Below are positions 7,576 to 16,147 of a stretch of 64,000 nucleotides of DNA, piece by piece. Made by a program: the position numbers and the translations under genes. The stretch comes from CAYRVX01 sp964427875 (lineage in GTDB: Bacteria; Planctomycetota; Phycisphaerae; SM23-33), in assembly GCA_964427875.1 (NCBI GenBank), contig CAYRVX010000023.1:1-64000 (forward strand), in the 5' to 3' direction. The notes beneath the pieces were generated by a model. It searched no databases. It was not told the origin of the DNA and saw only the letters and a list, made by a program, of their open reading frames with translations. How positions within the stretch are numbered: the stretch's first letter is position 1; each line of letters opens with the position of its first letter.

Positions 7576-8415
7576 ATGCTGGCGGTGATAGACTGGAACT
7601 GGACGGCGAGCCAGTACGCGGTATTCAGCATCCCCTTCGTCCTGGTGGCGGCCACGGCGCTGGGGTTCCTCCTGCTGCGCAAGACGCTGCGCACGCGGAT
7701 CCGCGTCGGCATGCAACTGCGGGACGACCCGGACATCAACGAGTGGCTCATCGTGTTCAACTGGAGCCGCAAGGTCCTCTACGTTCCGATGATCCTGGCC
7801 TCGATCGCCGGTGCGTCGGTCATGCTGATAATCGAGAAGGGGGTGCTGCCGGCGAGCCCGGCCGGCGAGATCGTCGGCGGCATCTGGCTGGGGCTCTTCA
7901 TCCTGTGCTTCCTCATCGAGGAGTACGAGATGAGCGTCAAGGTGCTGGCGATCGTCGTCCTGTTCCTGCTGCTGATGGGGCTGTGGCTGTTCGTGCTGGA
8001 ACGGTTGGGCAGGTTCTTCGAGATCCTGGGCGAGATCTCCGTGTCGATGAGCTGGATGGGGTTCCTCTTCATCGCCGGGGTCTTCTCGCTGGGGGTGGCG
8101 GTATCGTGGCTGAAGGGGCTGTTTCATTACGTGGCGATCACGCCGAACTACATGAACATCCAGGTCGGCCTGACCGAGACGGGCGAGCAGATCTCCCGCG
8201 AGGACTACAACACGCGGGTGGACACGAGCGATCTGCTCGAGCGGATCCTGGGCTTCGGGCGGATCATCGTCACGTTCCGGGACAGCCGGCGGCTTCCGCT
8301 GATGCTGCTGGTCGGGCGGATCGGCAGGAAGGCCCAGACGCTGGAGTCCATTCGCGGCAAGCTGGCGGTGGACCGCCACCAGCCCGCTCGCGAGGGGCGG
8401 TCGAGCGACTTCTGA
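7576..8415 (+). CDS. Polytopic membrane protein with a C-terminal cytosolic domain
   Basis: A 279-residue protein that I do not recognise. About five hydrophobic segments lie at 17-37, 64-84, 97-115, 120-145 and 153-178. A soluble stretch of about 85 residues follows, beginning HYVAITPNYMNIQVG and containing SDLLERILGFGRIIVTF, which looks like a PH-like (bPH2) beta-sandwich. The start is the ATG at 7576 behind AAAGGAA; the open frame extends 69 bases upstream without a better start. It is followed 13 bases later by folK and may head the folK-panC cluster. Confidence 0.6.
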   Translation: MLAVIDWNWTASQYAVFSIPFVLVAATALGFLLLRKTLRTRIRVGMQLRDDPDINEWLIVFNWSRKVLYVPMILASIAGASVMLIIEKGVLPASPAGEIVGGIWLGLFILCFLIEEYEMSVKVLAIVVLFLLLMGLWLFVLERLGRFFEILGEISVSMSWMGFLFIAGVFSLGVAVSWLKGLFHYVAITPNYMNIQVGLTETGEQISREDYNTRVDTSDLLERILGFGRIIVTFRDSRRLPLMLLVGRIGRKAQTLESIRGKLAVDRHQPAREGRSSDF

Positions 8416-8428
8416 CGCTGGGCGGCTC

Positions 8429-8911
8429 ATGGGCGAGGCGATCGCACATATCGCGCTGGGCAGCAACGTCGGCGACCGGGGCGCCACGCTGCTCGAGGCG
8501 CTGAAGATGCTCAGCGACGTGGACGGCGTGACGGTGCGGACGGTTTCGCAGTTCATCCGGACGCAGCCGCAGGGCGGACCCGCCGGGCAGGGGCAGTACC
8601 TCAACGGCGCCGCCGAGGTCGCCGTTGCGCTTGCGCCCCACGAGCTGCTGGCGGCGCTTCAGCGGATCGAGCGGGCGCTCGGCCGCCGGCGGGACGCCGA
8701 GGATCGCTGGGGCCCCAGGACGTGCGACCTGGACATCCTGCTGATGGGCGACACCGTGCTGGAGACCCAGGAGCTGACGATTCCCCATCCCCGGATGCAC
8801 GAGCGGCTGTTCGTGCTGCGCCCGCTGGCAAGCATCGCTCCCCGGGCGGTCCATCCGGTCCTGGGCAGGACGGTGGTGGAATTGCTGGCCGACGCCGAGG
8901 TGGGGCGGTGA
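8429..8911 (+). CDS. folK: 2-amino-4-hydroxy-6-hydroxymethyldihydropteridine pyrophosphokinase
   Basis: A 160-residue HPPK. It transfers pyrophosphate from ATP to 6-hydroxymethyl-7,8-dihydropterin in folate synthesis. The N-terminal LGSNVGDR, the pterin/ATP region RTQPQGG and YLNGAAEV, the catalytic RWGPRTCDLDILL (the two Asp bind magnesium) and IPHPRMHERLFVLRPL are all present. Length is normal. Its TGA overlaps the GTG start of the nucleoside kinase gene (GTGA), which indicates translational coupling. Confidence 0.95.
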   Translation: MGEAIAHIALGSNVGDRGATLLEALKMLSDVDGVTVRTVSQFIRTQPQGGPAGQGQYLNGAAEVAVALAPHELLAALQRIERALGRRRDAEDRWGPRTCDLDILLMGDTVLETQELTIPHPRMHERLFVLRPLASIAPRAVHPVLGRTVVELLADAEVGR

Positions 8912-9498
8912 CGGCGTCTCTCATCAGCGTCATCGGTCCGCCGGCGTCGGGCAAGACCACGCTGGCGGAACTGCTGGCGGCGGACCTGCCGGCCGGGCTG
9001 ATCCGCGAGGACTACGAGAGCAACCCGTTTCTGGCCGACTCGTATATCGGCCCGAGAGAGGCCCGGCTGCCCGCCCAGTTGTACTATCTGCTCTCGCGGG
9101 TGAGCCAGCTTTCGGCGGCCGGCTGGCCGCGGGAGGGGCTCTTTGTCAGTGATTACGGTTTCTGCCAGGATCGCCTGTACGCGCTGGCGCGACTCTCGCC
9201 GGAGGAGATGGAGGCCTACGATCCCGTGCACGAGCGGTTCGCCCGGCTGGTGCACCCGCCGGACTTGCTGATCCATCTCGACGCGTCGGAGGCGACGCTG
9301 CGGGAGCGGATCGTGCGTCGAGGGCGGGAATTCGAAAAGGCCATGACGCGGGACTTCCTCTCCGCCATGAGGCGGGCCTACAATGATGTTGCGCGGTCTT
9401 CGCCCTGTTGCGTACTGGCCGTGGATTGCGACAAGGTGGACCTGCGCGGTCCCGCGGAGCGCGCGCGGCTGATCGAGGAGATACGACGGAAGCCATGA
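8908..9498 (+). CDS. Deoxynucleoside kinase family protein
   Basis: A 196-residue P-loop kinase. The Walker A motif GPPASGKTT lies near the N-terminus. The pattern IREDYESNPFLADSY and YYLLSRVSQL resembles the dNK/dCK family, followed by LIHLDASEATLRERIVRRGREFE, the LID-type arginine region. Such enzymes phosphorylate deoxyadenosine, deoxyguanosine or deoxycytidine with ATP in nucleotide salvage; the substrate cannot be assigned. The start is the GTG at 8908 overlapping the folK stop. The 3' end overlaps panC by four bases. HPPK-kinase adjacency is also found in other bacteria. Confidence 0.85.
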   Translation: MTASLISVIGPPASGKTTLAELLAADLPAGLIREDYESNPFLADSYIGPREARLPAQLYYLLSRVSQLSAAGWPREGLFVSDYGFCQDRLYALARLSPEEMEAYDPVHERFARLVHPPDLLIHLDASEATLRERIVRRGREFEKAMTRDFLSAMRRAYNDVARSSPCCVLAVDCDKVDLRGPAERARLIEEIRRKP

Positions 9499-10340
9499 AG
9501 GTAGCCGAGACGATCCGGGACGTTCGCCGCTGCGTCGCCGAGGCCCGCGCCGCCGGCGCGACGATCGGCCTCGTGCCCACCATGGGGGCCCTGCACGCCG
9601 GACACCTCAGCCTGATCGACGCCGCGAGGGACGACTGCGGCTTCGTCGTCGTGAGCATCTTCGTGAACCCGCTCCAGTTCGCCCCGGGCGAGGACCTCGA
9701 CGCGTATCCCCGCACGCCGGCGGGGGACCTGGCCGCCTGCGAGGCGCGAAACGTGCACGCCGTCTTCGCGCCCCCGGCGGAGGTCATGTACCTGCGCCCG
9801 TGCCTCACCAAGGTTGCCGTGGAGAAGCTGGGCGGCACGCTGTGCGGGCGAAGCCGACCGGGACATTTCCCCGGTGTCTGCACCGTGGTGGCCAAGCTGT
9901 TCAACATCGTTCAGCCGGACCGGGCGTACTTCGGCGCGAAGGACTATCAGCAGGCGATGATCCTGCGGCGGATGGCCGAGGACCTGAACTTTCCGCTGGA
10001 GGTCGTGGTCCGCCCGACGGTTCGCGAGGCGGACGGGCTGGCGATCTCCAGCCGCAACGACTATCTCACGGCCGAGCAGCGCCGGCAGGCGGCGGCGCTG
10101 TACGGCTCGCTGCAACTGGCCGAGCGGGTGATCCGCGAGAGGCGCCCGCCGGCAGAAGAGGTCATCGCCGCGGTCCGCCGGCACGTCGCCGAGCAGGCCC
10201 CCGACGGGCTCATTGATTACGTGCAGATCGTCGATCCTTCGGAGCTCTCGGACGTAGAAACAACGGACGGCGGCGTTCTGGTCGCCCTGGCGGTGAAGTT
10301 GGGCCGGGCGCGGCTCATCGACAACATCCTGGTGGACTGA
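9495..10340 (+). CDS. panC: Pantothenate synthetase
   Basis: A 281-residue enzyme that joins pantoate and beta-alanine with ATP to make pantothenate. The motif VPTMGALHAGHLSLI contains the HIGH-like HAGH. FVNPLQFAPGEDLDAYPR, the pantoate-binding LCGRSRPGHFPGV, FGAKDYQQ and the KMSKS-like SSRNDYL are present. Length is typical. The ATG overlaps the stop of the kinase gene (ATGA). panD, which supplies beta-alanine, follows after an 81-base gap with its own promoter. Confidence 0.97.
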   Translation: MKVAETIRDVRRCVAEARAAGATIGLVPTMGALHAGHLSLIDAARDDCGFVVVSIFVNPLQFAPGEDLDAYPRTPAGDLAACEARNVHAVFAPPAEVMYLRPCLTKVAVEKLGGTLCGRSRPGHFPGVCTVVAKLFNIVQPDRAYFGAKDYQQAMILRRMAEDLNFPLEVVVRPTVREADGLAISSRNDYLTAEQRRQAAALYGSLQLAERVIRERRPPAEEVIAAVRRHVAEQAPDGLIDYVQIVDPSELSDVETTDGGVLVALAVKLGRARLIDNILVD

Positions 10341-10361
10341 CCGCCGGGAAACAGGTACAAT
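10333..10361 (+). promoter_or_regulatory. Sigma-70-like promoter upstream of panD
   Basis: TGGACT (10333-10338), a 17-base spacer and TACAAT (10356-10361), matching consensus at 4/6 and 5/6. The -35 box overlaps the end of panC. Transcription would start near 10368, giving a leader of about 54 bases before the panD ATG at 10422. Confidence 0.5.
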
Positions 10362-10421
10362 GCCCGGTTCCAGCGGCTGGGCGTCGGCCGCTCGGCCCCC
10401 TGTAGAGATTGGCAGGCAGAG

Positions 10422-10778
10422 ATGTTGATAAAGGTGCTCCGTGCGAAGATTCACCGTGCCGTTGTCACGGCCGCGGATGTGGATTATGTCGGGTCGATCA
10501 CGATCGACCGGGACCTCATGGATGCGGTCGGCATCGTGGACGGCGAGTTCGTGCTGGTGGGGAACCTGGCCAACGGCACGCGCCACGAGACGTATGTCAT
10601 AGCCGGCGCGCCCGGCAGCGGGGAGGTCCGCGTTAACGGGGCCGCGGCCAGGCTCGCCGTGCCCGGCGACCGGCTGATCATCATGGCCCACGCGTACATC
10701 TCGGCCGAACAGGCCGATCGACCGGAGCCCAGGATCGTGCTGGTCGATGATAACAATCTTCCTGTTAGGAAGTTATGA
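10422..10778 (+). CDS. panD: Aspartate 1-decarboxylase proenzyme
   Basis: A 118-residue pyruvoyl-dependent enzyme that makes beta-alanine from aspartate for pantothenate. The self-cleavage site YVGSI places Gly24-Ser25 exactly where the family cleaves to form the pyruvoyl group. The downstream signature GEFVLVGNLANGTRHETYVI and GAAARLAVPGDRLIIMAHA fits the double-psi barrel. Length is typical. The bases before the ATG contain GGCAGAG, a weak ribosome site. lgt follows closely. Confidence 0.97.
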   Translation: MLIKVLRAKIHRAVVTAADVDYVGSITIDRDLMDAVGIVDGEFVLVGNLANGTRHETYVIAGAPGSGEVRVNGAAARLAVPGDRLIIMAHAYISAEQADRPEPRIVLVDDNNLPVRKL

Positions 10779-10805
10779 GAATCCTCCGGTTTCTTGGCCA
10801 TCCGG

Positions 10806-12218
10806 ATGCAGCAGATCATTGTTGATTTCGGCACCGTGGACCTTCTTGGATGGGAACTCCCCCTGCGTGTCTACGGTTACGGGCTGATGCTCGTGTTGGG
10901 TTTCCTGGTGTCGATCTGGGTCGCTCAGCGGCGCGCCCGCCGGGCCGGGGAGAACCCCGAGCACATGGCCCGGGTGGGGCTGCTGTCGCTTCTGGGAGGG
11001 ATCGTCGGCTCCCGGGTCGCCTATGTCGTCCAACACTGGGAGACGCAATTCGCGGAGTCCGCCAATCCGGTGGGCGCGATCCTCAACGTCACCTCCGGCG
11101 GCCTGATCTACTACGGCGGGGTGATTCTCGCCACCGCGATGGTCCTGGCGTATCTCCTCGCCAAGCACCTGCCGATCCGCCGCTACCTGGACATGGCGGC
11201 GATTCCGCTGATGATCGGGCTGGCCTTCGGGCGCATGGGGTGCACGCTCAACGGCTGCTGCTACGGGACCCGCTGTCGGGAGAACTGGGCCCTGGGCATG
11301 AGGTTCCCGATGTTCTCCCGCCCGCTTCTGAAGCTCGACGGGCGGGAGAACCCCTTCTCGCAGGACACGAGGGGACCGAGCCCCGTGTACTCCCACCAGC
11401 TCAGCAGGTGCCGCATCTCGCCGCCGGAGCCGCTCGTCAATGCCGCCGAAGAAGGGCAGATTCGCGTGGACGGGGCGTTTCGCGACCTGAAGCAGGTCCA
11501 CGCCCCGAGGTATTTCCACGGCCGGCTCTCGACGGACCAGACAGTCATTTGGGCCGACCCCAACAACGAAGCCGCGGCGCACCAGGCCTTCTACGCCCTG
11601 GCCGGCGCCGACAGGCTCCTGGACGCCGACGAATGGCGGCGAGGGCTCAAGGCGCCCGGCGGCTTCCTCCGCGGCAGCGAGCACTGGGACGAGGCGATCC
11701 TCTCGGACCTCGACCGCAGCGGCCGCCTGACCTTCGAGGAGGCCTGGCATTACCTGGTCGAGCGTCGGCGGCGGTTCGACGCCGACGGGGACGGGAGGCT
11801 CTCGGCGCCGGAGCGTGCGGCCGCCAACAGGCTTCTCCAGGCCGATCAGTTCCAGTTGGCGGCGGCGGCCCGGTCCCTGCCGGTCAAGCCGGCCCAGGTC
11901 CTCGGCCTGATCAACGCGCTGATTCTGGCGGGTCTGCTGGCGTGGTTCTATCGACTTCGCACTCGGGAGGGGCGGGTCTTTGCCCTGCTGGTGATACTCT
12001 ACCCGATCACGCGTTTCGTGTTGGAGGTCGTGCGGGCCGACAACGCACACGACGTTCTGGAAGGAGTTTTCACACATAACCAGTACACTTCCATGGCCTT
12101 AACGACGATAGGTATATTGATGTGGTATTCGCTGCGTCTGCTGCCCGCCTCGGCGGGCCCGGCCTGGGCCGATCGCCGCTCGGCGGCGGCAGTCCGAAGC
12201 CGACGAAAAAACAGGTGA
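10806..12218 (+). CDS. lgt: Prolipoprotein diacylglyceryl transferase with an EF-hand insertion
   Basis: A 470-residue membrane enzyme that transfers diacylglyceryl from phosphatidylglycerol to the lipobox cysteine. Lgt landmarks: RVYGYGLMLVLGF, GGIVGSRVAYV, SGGLIYYGG, the signature GRMGCTLNGCCYG (about 142-154) and a C-terminal LYPITRFVLEVVRADN. Lgt is usually about 260-300 residues. Here about 165 residues (about 195-360) are inserted after the signature. The insert carries two canonical 12-residue EF-hand loops, DLDRSGRLTFEE at 301-312 and DADGDGRLSAPE at 325-336. An in-frame TTG at 10794 would add four residues; neither start has a clear ribosome site. Confidence 0.9.
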   Translation: MQQIIVDFGTVDLLGWELPLRVYGYGLMLVLGFLVSIWVAQRRARRAGENPEHMARVGLLSLLGGIVGSRVAYVVQHWETQFAESANPVGAILNVTSGGLIYYGGVILATAMVLAYLLAKHLPIRRYLDMAAIPLMIGLAFGRMGCTLNGCCYGTRCRENWALGMRFPMFSRPLLKLDGRENPFSQDTRGPSPVYSHQLSRCRISPPEPLVNAAEEGQIRVDGAFRDLKQVHAPRYFHGRLSTDQTVIWADPNNEAAAHQAFYALAGADRLLDADEWRRGLKAPGGFLRGSEHWDEAILSDLDRSGRLTFEEAWHYLVERRRRFDADGDGRLSAPERAAANRLLQADQFQLAAAARSLPVKPAQVLGLINALILAGLLAWFYRLRTREGRVFALLVILYPITRFVLEVVRADNAHDVLEGVFTHNQYTSMALTTIGILMWYSLRLLPASAGPAWADRRSAAAVRSRRKNR

Positions 12219-12253
12219 TTTTCCAACCGCCCCAAAGGGGCAAAGGAGTCGAC

Positions 12254-13633
12254 ATGAAACGATGGATAGCTCTGGGTTTGGTCCTTCCGGTGATTTGGGC
12301 GGCCTCTGCGCAGGCCGATACGGCAAAGATCCTGGGTGACCTTGTATCCAAGGCGTCCGGCTCGCTGGCTGCGGTGCAGTATACCGTGGAGATGGAGACC
12401 GGCAGTCGGAACGTTGTCGGGCAGGGCGTCTGCATCGAGCCCAGCGGCGTCTTCCTGACCACGGCGCTGGACTCGCGCCTGCGCGTCGAGTCGCTGAAGA
12501 ACTTCCAGGTCATCACGCCCGGCACGGACGGCAAGACCTTGAAGGCCAAGCTGCTGGGGATCGATCCCTGGACGGGCCTGGGGTTCGTGCAGGCCATCGA
12601 GAAGCACACCTGGCAGGTCGTGCAGTTCTCCCGCACGTCGAAGCTGGCGATCGGTCAGCAGGTGGCGTCGATCGGGCTGATGATGGGAGACCCCGCCCGC
12701 CCGGTGTACGTTGGCACGGGCTTCGTCTCGGCCAGGCTGCGCGTGCCCGGCGAGCTGGCCCGGGTCACCGGCGGACGGCTGACCGGGGCGTGCTCGCCCG
12801 TGTTCTCCGCCGACGGGAGGGCGATCGGCATCGTCGGCCGACAGTTGTTCGACCCCTACGGAGTGCGCACCAAAGACCGCGTGGTGCCCATGCAGATGAG
12901 GAGCCAGCAGGAGTGCCCGTTCTTCACGCCGGTCGAGGAGTTCGTCCACGTGCTGGAGAGCATCCCCTCCGACGGGAAGGTCGCCCGCCTGCCGTGGATG
13001 GGCGTCAACAAGTTCGAGGCCGTCCCCAAGGACCTCGCCGACATTCTCAAGCTTGAGAAGCCCGCCGTGAAGGTGGACGAGGTCATTCCGGGTCACCCGG
13101 CGGCGAAGGCCGGCCTGAGCAACCGCGACATCATCATCGAGGTGAACGGCAAGGAGATCGAGAAGCTCGCCACGCCGGAACTGAGCGTCCGGAACTTCGT
13201 CCGCAAGCTCATGCGGATGCGGGCCGGGGCGACGCTGAAGCTCAAGGTCCTCAGCGGGCGGCAGACCAAGGACGTCACCGTCACGCTGGCAGACATGCCC
13301 AAGAGGCCCAGCGAGGCCAAACGCTACTTCAACAGGGCCATCGGGCTGCTCGTCCGGGAGAAGGTGATGCTGGACGAGTTCCTCGACAAGACCCCATCGG
13401 CCACCGTGCCCGGGCTGCGCGTCGAGGGCGTGGTCAAGGGAAGCGCCTCGGCGGCGGCGGGCCTGAGCTCCGGCGACGTCATCACCAACGTCAACAACCA
13501 GCCGGTCACGACCATTCAGACCCTCCAGCAGATCGTCGAGCAGTCCCTGACCACCAGCCGGACCGCGCCCATCAACTTCCTCGTGCGGCGAGGCGCGCAG
13601 GCCCAGGTGGTCACGGTGAAGCCGGGCGGCTGA
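12254..13633 (+). CDS. HtrA-like protein with two PDZ domains and a degenerate protease site
   Basis: A 459-residue exported protein. A signal peptide covers about residues 1-21. A trypsin-like domain follows (about 30-240), then PDZ domains at about 265-345 and 375-455 with PGHPAAKAGLSNRDIII and KGSASAAAGLSSGDVIT. The protease triad is gone. The segment that should read TNxHV is TTALD (69-73). The DLAVL aspartate is Gly108. The GNSGGP serine is Ala179 in TGACSP. It is therefore probably a chaperone or scaffold. The start ATG follows AAAGGAG by five bases; a longer frame from 12122 has no such site. Confidence 0.8.
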   Translation: MKRWIALGLVLPVIWAASAQADTAKILGDLVSKASGSLAAVQYTVEMETGSRNVVGQGVCIEPSGVFLTTALDSRLRVESLKNFQVITPGTDGKTLKAKLLGIDPWTGLGFVQAIEKHTWQVVQFSRTSKLAIGQQVASIGLMMGDPARPVYVGTGFVSARLRVPGELARVTGGRLTGACSPVFSADGRAIGIVGRQLFDPYGVRTKDRVVPMQMRSQQECPFFTPVEEFVHVLESIPSDGKVARLPWMGVNKFEAVPKDLADILKLEKPAVKVDEVIPGHPAAKAGLSNRDIIIEVNGKEIEKLATPELSVRNFVRKLMRMRAGATLKLKVLSGRQTKDVTVTLADMPKRPSEAKRYFNRAIGLLVREKVMLDEFLDKTPSATVPGLRVEGVVKGSASAAAGLSSGDVITNVNNQPVTTIQTLQQIVEQSLTTSRTAPINFLVRRGAQAQVVTVKPGG

Positions 13634-13691
13634 CCTGCCTGCCGCCAGGCGGCGTCGCCCCGCCGGGGCCGCAGCGACTCGAGGAACGACC

Positions 13692-16049
13692 ATGAGGGCA
13701 GCGCCCGCGTTAACGGTGTTCGCCGTTCTGGCGGGCGGGCTGTTGGGTCAGACGACCCGGCCGGCGGCGCCGAGGACGCCGCCAGGCGCCTCTGACAGCG
13801 AAGAGGACGTTCTTGCAGCCGAGAGCTTCCGGCACTCCGCCGTCCAGATGGCGTGCTCGACCTCGGCAGCGCCCGGGCGGGCCGGGCGCCTCGTGGTCCT
13901 CAGCCGCTTTGCCGAACGGCTCGTCCCGGGCGACTGGCGCACCAACCGCCTGTTGGCGGACATCTACCTGGCCCGGGCCGACGGCGACGCCGAAGCCCGC
14001 GCGCTGGCGGCCTACCTGAAGGCCTTCCCCGGCGATTGCACTCGCTACCTGCGCTGGGTGGCCGTCCGGCTTGGCGGCATGCAGACCGCCGCGGAACGGG
14101 CCGGGCTGCTCGAGTCGCTGGTGGACCGAAAGGACATCTCGCCGCCGATCCGGGCGGAGGCCGCGGCCATGTTGGCCAGGCTCCGCAACGGGCAGGGACG
14201 GACCCCCGAGGCCGTTGCGGCGGCGCGCCGGGCCGTCCGGCTCGATCCCTACGGCCCCGGCGGACTGGCCATCTGGGCCGCTCTCGAGAAGCCGTCCACC
14301 CTGACGGGGCGCCTGGACCTGCGCCTGCGGCTGCTGCGGGGCGAGCCGCGGGCGGCGGCCGAGGCGTGGGAGGTCGCTCTGCAACTCGGCAAGCTCGGGC
14401 TCCACGAAGCGGCGATGCGCTTCTTCGACCACGCCTGGCCGGACGCCGAGGCCACGAAGGTCCCTGCCGGCAACGTCTCGGAGCAGCAGCTTCTGGTGGA
14501 TTACTGCAACGCGCTGCTGGATGCCGGTCGGCCCGCCAAGGCCGTCAAGATCCTCGTGCCGGCCGTCAAGAGGTACAGCAAGGCACCTGCGCTGAGCGCG
14601 CTGCTGCACGAGGCGTACCGGGCGGCCGGCAAGGACGAGGAAGCCCGGCAACTGCTCGATGCCATGGCCAAGTCCTACAGGGACAGGGAGGCCTCCGGGG
14701 AGGCGTCGGAGGCCTTCGCGGCCGAGATCGCGTGGTTCTACGTGGACTTCCGGCCGAACTACCTGTCCCTTATCTATGCCAGACGGGCCACCGAGGCCGA
14801 CCCGAACGACCCCGTCTATCAGCGGATCCTGGGCGCCGCGGAGATGGGCCACTCCGAGCCGGTGAAGGGGGAAAACCGGCTCAGGAAGCTGCTGGGCAAG
14901 GACGTCTTCGCCTCCGTCTTCCTGGCCGAGTGGTACAACCGCAGAACCGACGCCAACAGCGCCGCCAAGTGCAGGCAGGCCATCCTCGCCGCCGCGCCGT
15001 TGTCTCGAAGCGGTCCGGCGTACCGCAGACTCACCGCCCTGGCCGGCAGGCGGAACGTCGCCCTTTCGCCCGCGAAGGACGCCGAGGAGGCCGGACGCCT
15101 GGCAGCGGCCTTTGACCCGAACCACCTCGAAATGTTCCGCGAGCCGCGGAAGTTCGTTGCGGTCGACCTGAAGCCCGTCCGGGATAGGATCTCCTGCGGC
15201 GAACCGGTCGAGGTCGTCGCCACGCTGAGGAACATCGGCCCCGTGGACATCCCCCTTGGCCCAAGCGGCCTGCTTCGCCCGGAGATGGCCCTGGAGGTGG
15301 TTGTGACCGGCTCCGACGGCGAGAAGATCGCCAAGGTCTCCCACCTGCCGATGGCGGTCTGGTCCGCTGGGCGATACCTCCACCCCGGCGAGGGCCTCGA
15401 TCAGAGGGTCCGGTTGGACGTGGCCGAGCTGGCCGGAAGGCTCGTGCTGCGGCCGCTGGAGGACCTGTCCCTCGAGGTCGCGGGCACGTTGGATCCCGCG
15501 GACAAGGCGGGCAGCTCCCTGCCGTCCGTCGCCGTCCCCACCGCGCGGATCGTCCGCGCGGGGCTTCTGGGGGCGTTCGACCGCGGCAGCCGCGACGAAT
15601 GGCCCAAGGCCTACCGCCTGGCCCTCGGCCGCATTGTCCGCGACCTGAGACGCGGCACGCCCGCGCGGCGAATGCGGGCCGCCCGGCAGACCGGCTCCCT
15701 GTTGGCCATGGCCTGTCAGATCGAAGCCGGGCGGGCCGACCCGCCCCGGCCGCTGGCCGGGACGATCGACAAGCTCGTGATGCTCTCCATGATGCGGGCG
15801 ATCCTGGCGGACCGCTCGCCCGCCGTGCGACAGGAGATGATCGCCTCGCTGCACCACGTCAGCCTGGACAAGACGGCCATCTCGCTGCTCGCGCCCGCCA
15901 TCGAGGATGCCAGCCCCATGGTCCGCTGCCGCCTGGTGGAACTGCTGGCGGCCTCGGCGACCAAGGGACACAGGACGATCGTGAGCCACCTCGCGGGGGA
16001 CAAGGACGAGCTCGTTCGCGACATGGCGCAGGTGTTCATGCGGCGGTGA
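13692..16049 (+). CDS. Secreted TPR/HEAT-repeat protein
   Basis: A 785-residue protein. A signal peptide (about 1-19, ending near LLGQ) is followed by helical repeats of TPR type through about residue 440 (for example NGQGRTPEAVAAARRAVRLDPYG and LIYARRATEADPNDPVYQRILGAAEMG). A beta-rich region lies at about 480-620 (FVAVDLKPVRDRISCGEPVEVVATLRN). HEAT-like repeats end the protein (about 640-785). It is probably an envelope scaffold; no enzyme motif is visible. The start ATG has GAGGAAC upstream. It follows the HtrA-like gene by 58 bases in the same direction. Confidence 0.7.
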   Translation: MRAAPALTVFAVLAGGLLGQTTRPAAPRTPPGASDSEEDVLAAESFRHSAVQMACSTSAAPGRAGRLVVLSRFAERLVPGDWRTNRLLADIYLARADGDAEARALAAYLKAFPGDCTRYLRWVAVRLGGMQTAAERAGLLESLVDRKDISPPIRAEAAAMLARLRNGQGRTPEAVAAARRAVRLDPYGPGGLAIWAALEKPSTLTGRLDLRLRLLRGEPRAAAEAWEVALQLGKLGLHEAAMRFFDHAWPDAEATKVPAGNVSEQQLLVDYCNALLDAGRPAKAVKILVPAVKRYSKAPALSALLHEAYRAAGKDEEARQLLDAMAKSYRDREASGEASEAFAAEIAWFYVDFRPNYLSLIYARRATEADPNDPVYQRILGAAEMGHSEPVKGENRLRKLLGKDVFASVFLAEWYNRRTDANSAAKCRQAILAAAPLSRSGPAYRRLTALAGRRNVALSPAKDAEEAGRLAAAFDPNHLEMFREPRKFVAVDLKPVRDRISCGEPVEVVATLRNIGPVDIPLGPSGLLRPEMALEVVVTGSDGEKIAKVSHLPMAVWSAGRYLHPGEGLDQRVRLDVAELAGRLVLRPLEDLSLEVAGTLDPADKAGSSLPSVAVPTARIVRAGLLGAFDRGSRDEWPKAYRLALGRIVRDLRRGTPARRMRAARQTGSLLAMACQIEAGRADPPRPLAGTIDKLVMLSMMRAILADRSPAVRQEMIASLHHVSLDKTAISLLAPAIEDASPMVRCRLVELLAASATKGHRTIVSHLAGDKDELVRDMAQVFMRR

Positions 16050-16147
16050 AGTCGCCCGCTCGCGGCCCGACTGGCCCGCAGAATGCCTTGCCCCCAGCAT
16101 GCGTGCGGTTTAGGCTCTTCTGCCCCGTATGAAAGGCCGCGGACGGC

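Noticed and set aside
8722..8907. An upstream extension of the nucleoside kinase gene
   Set aside because: The frame is open inside folK, but the P-loop lies right after the GTG at 8908 and the overlap with the folK stop marks that as the start.
13635..13670. A terminator after the HtrA-like gene
   Set aside because: Only a 5-bp stem (GCCTG/CAGGC) without a T-run; too weak to call.
13710..16100. A 796-codon open frame antisense to the TPR/HEAT gene
   Set aside because: High-GC shadow frame: composition is Gly/Arg/Pro/Val/Leu-rich without any motif, while the plus-strand frame has a signal peptide, ribosome site and repeats.
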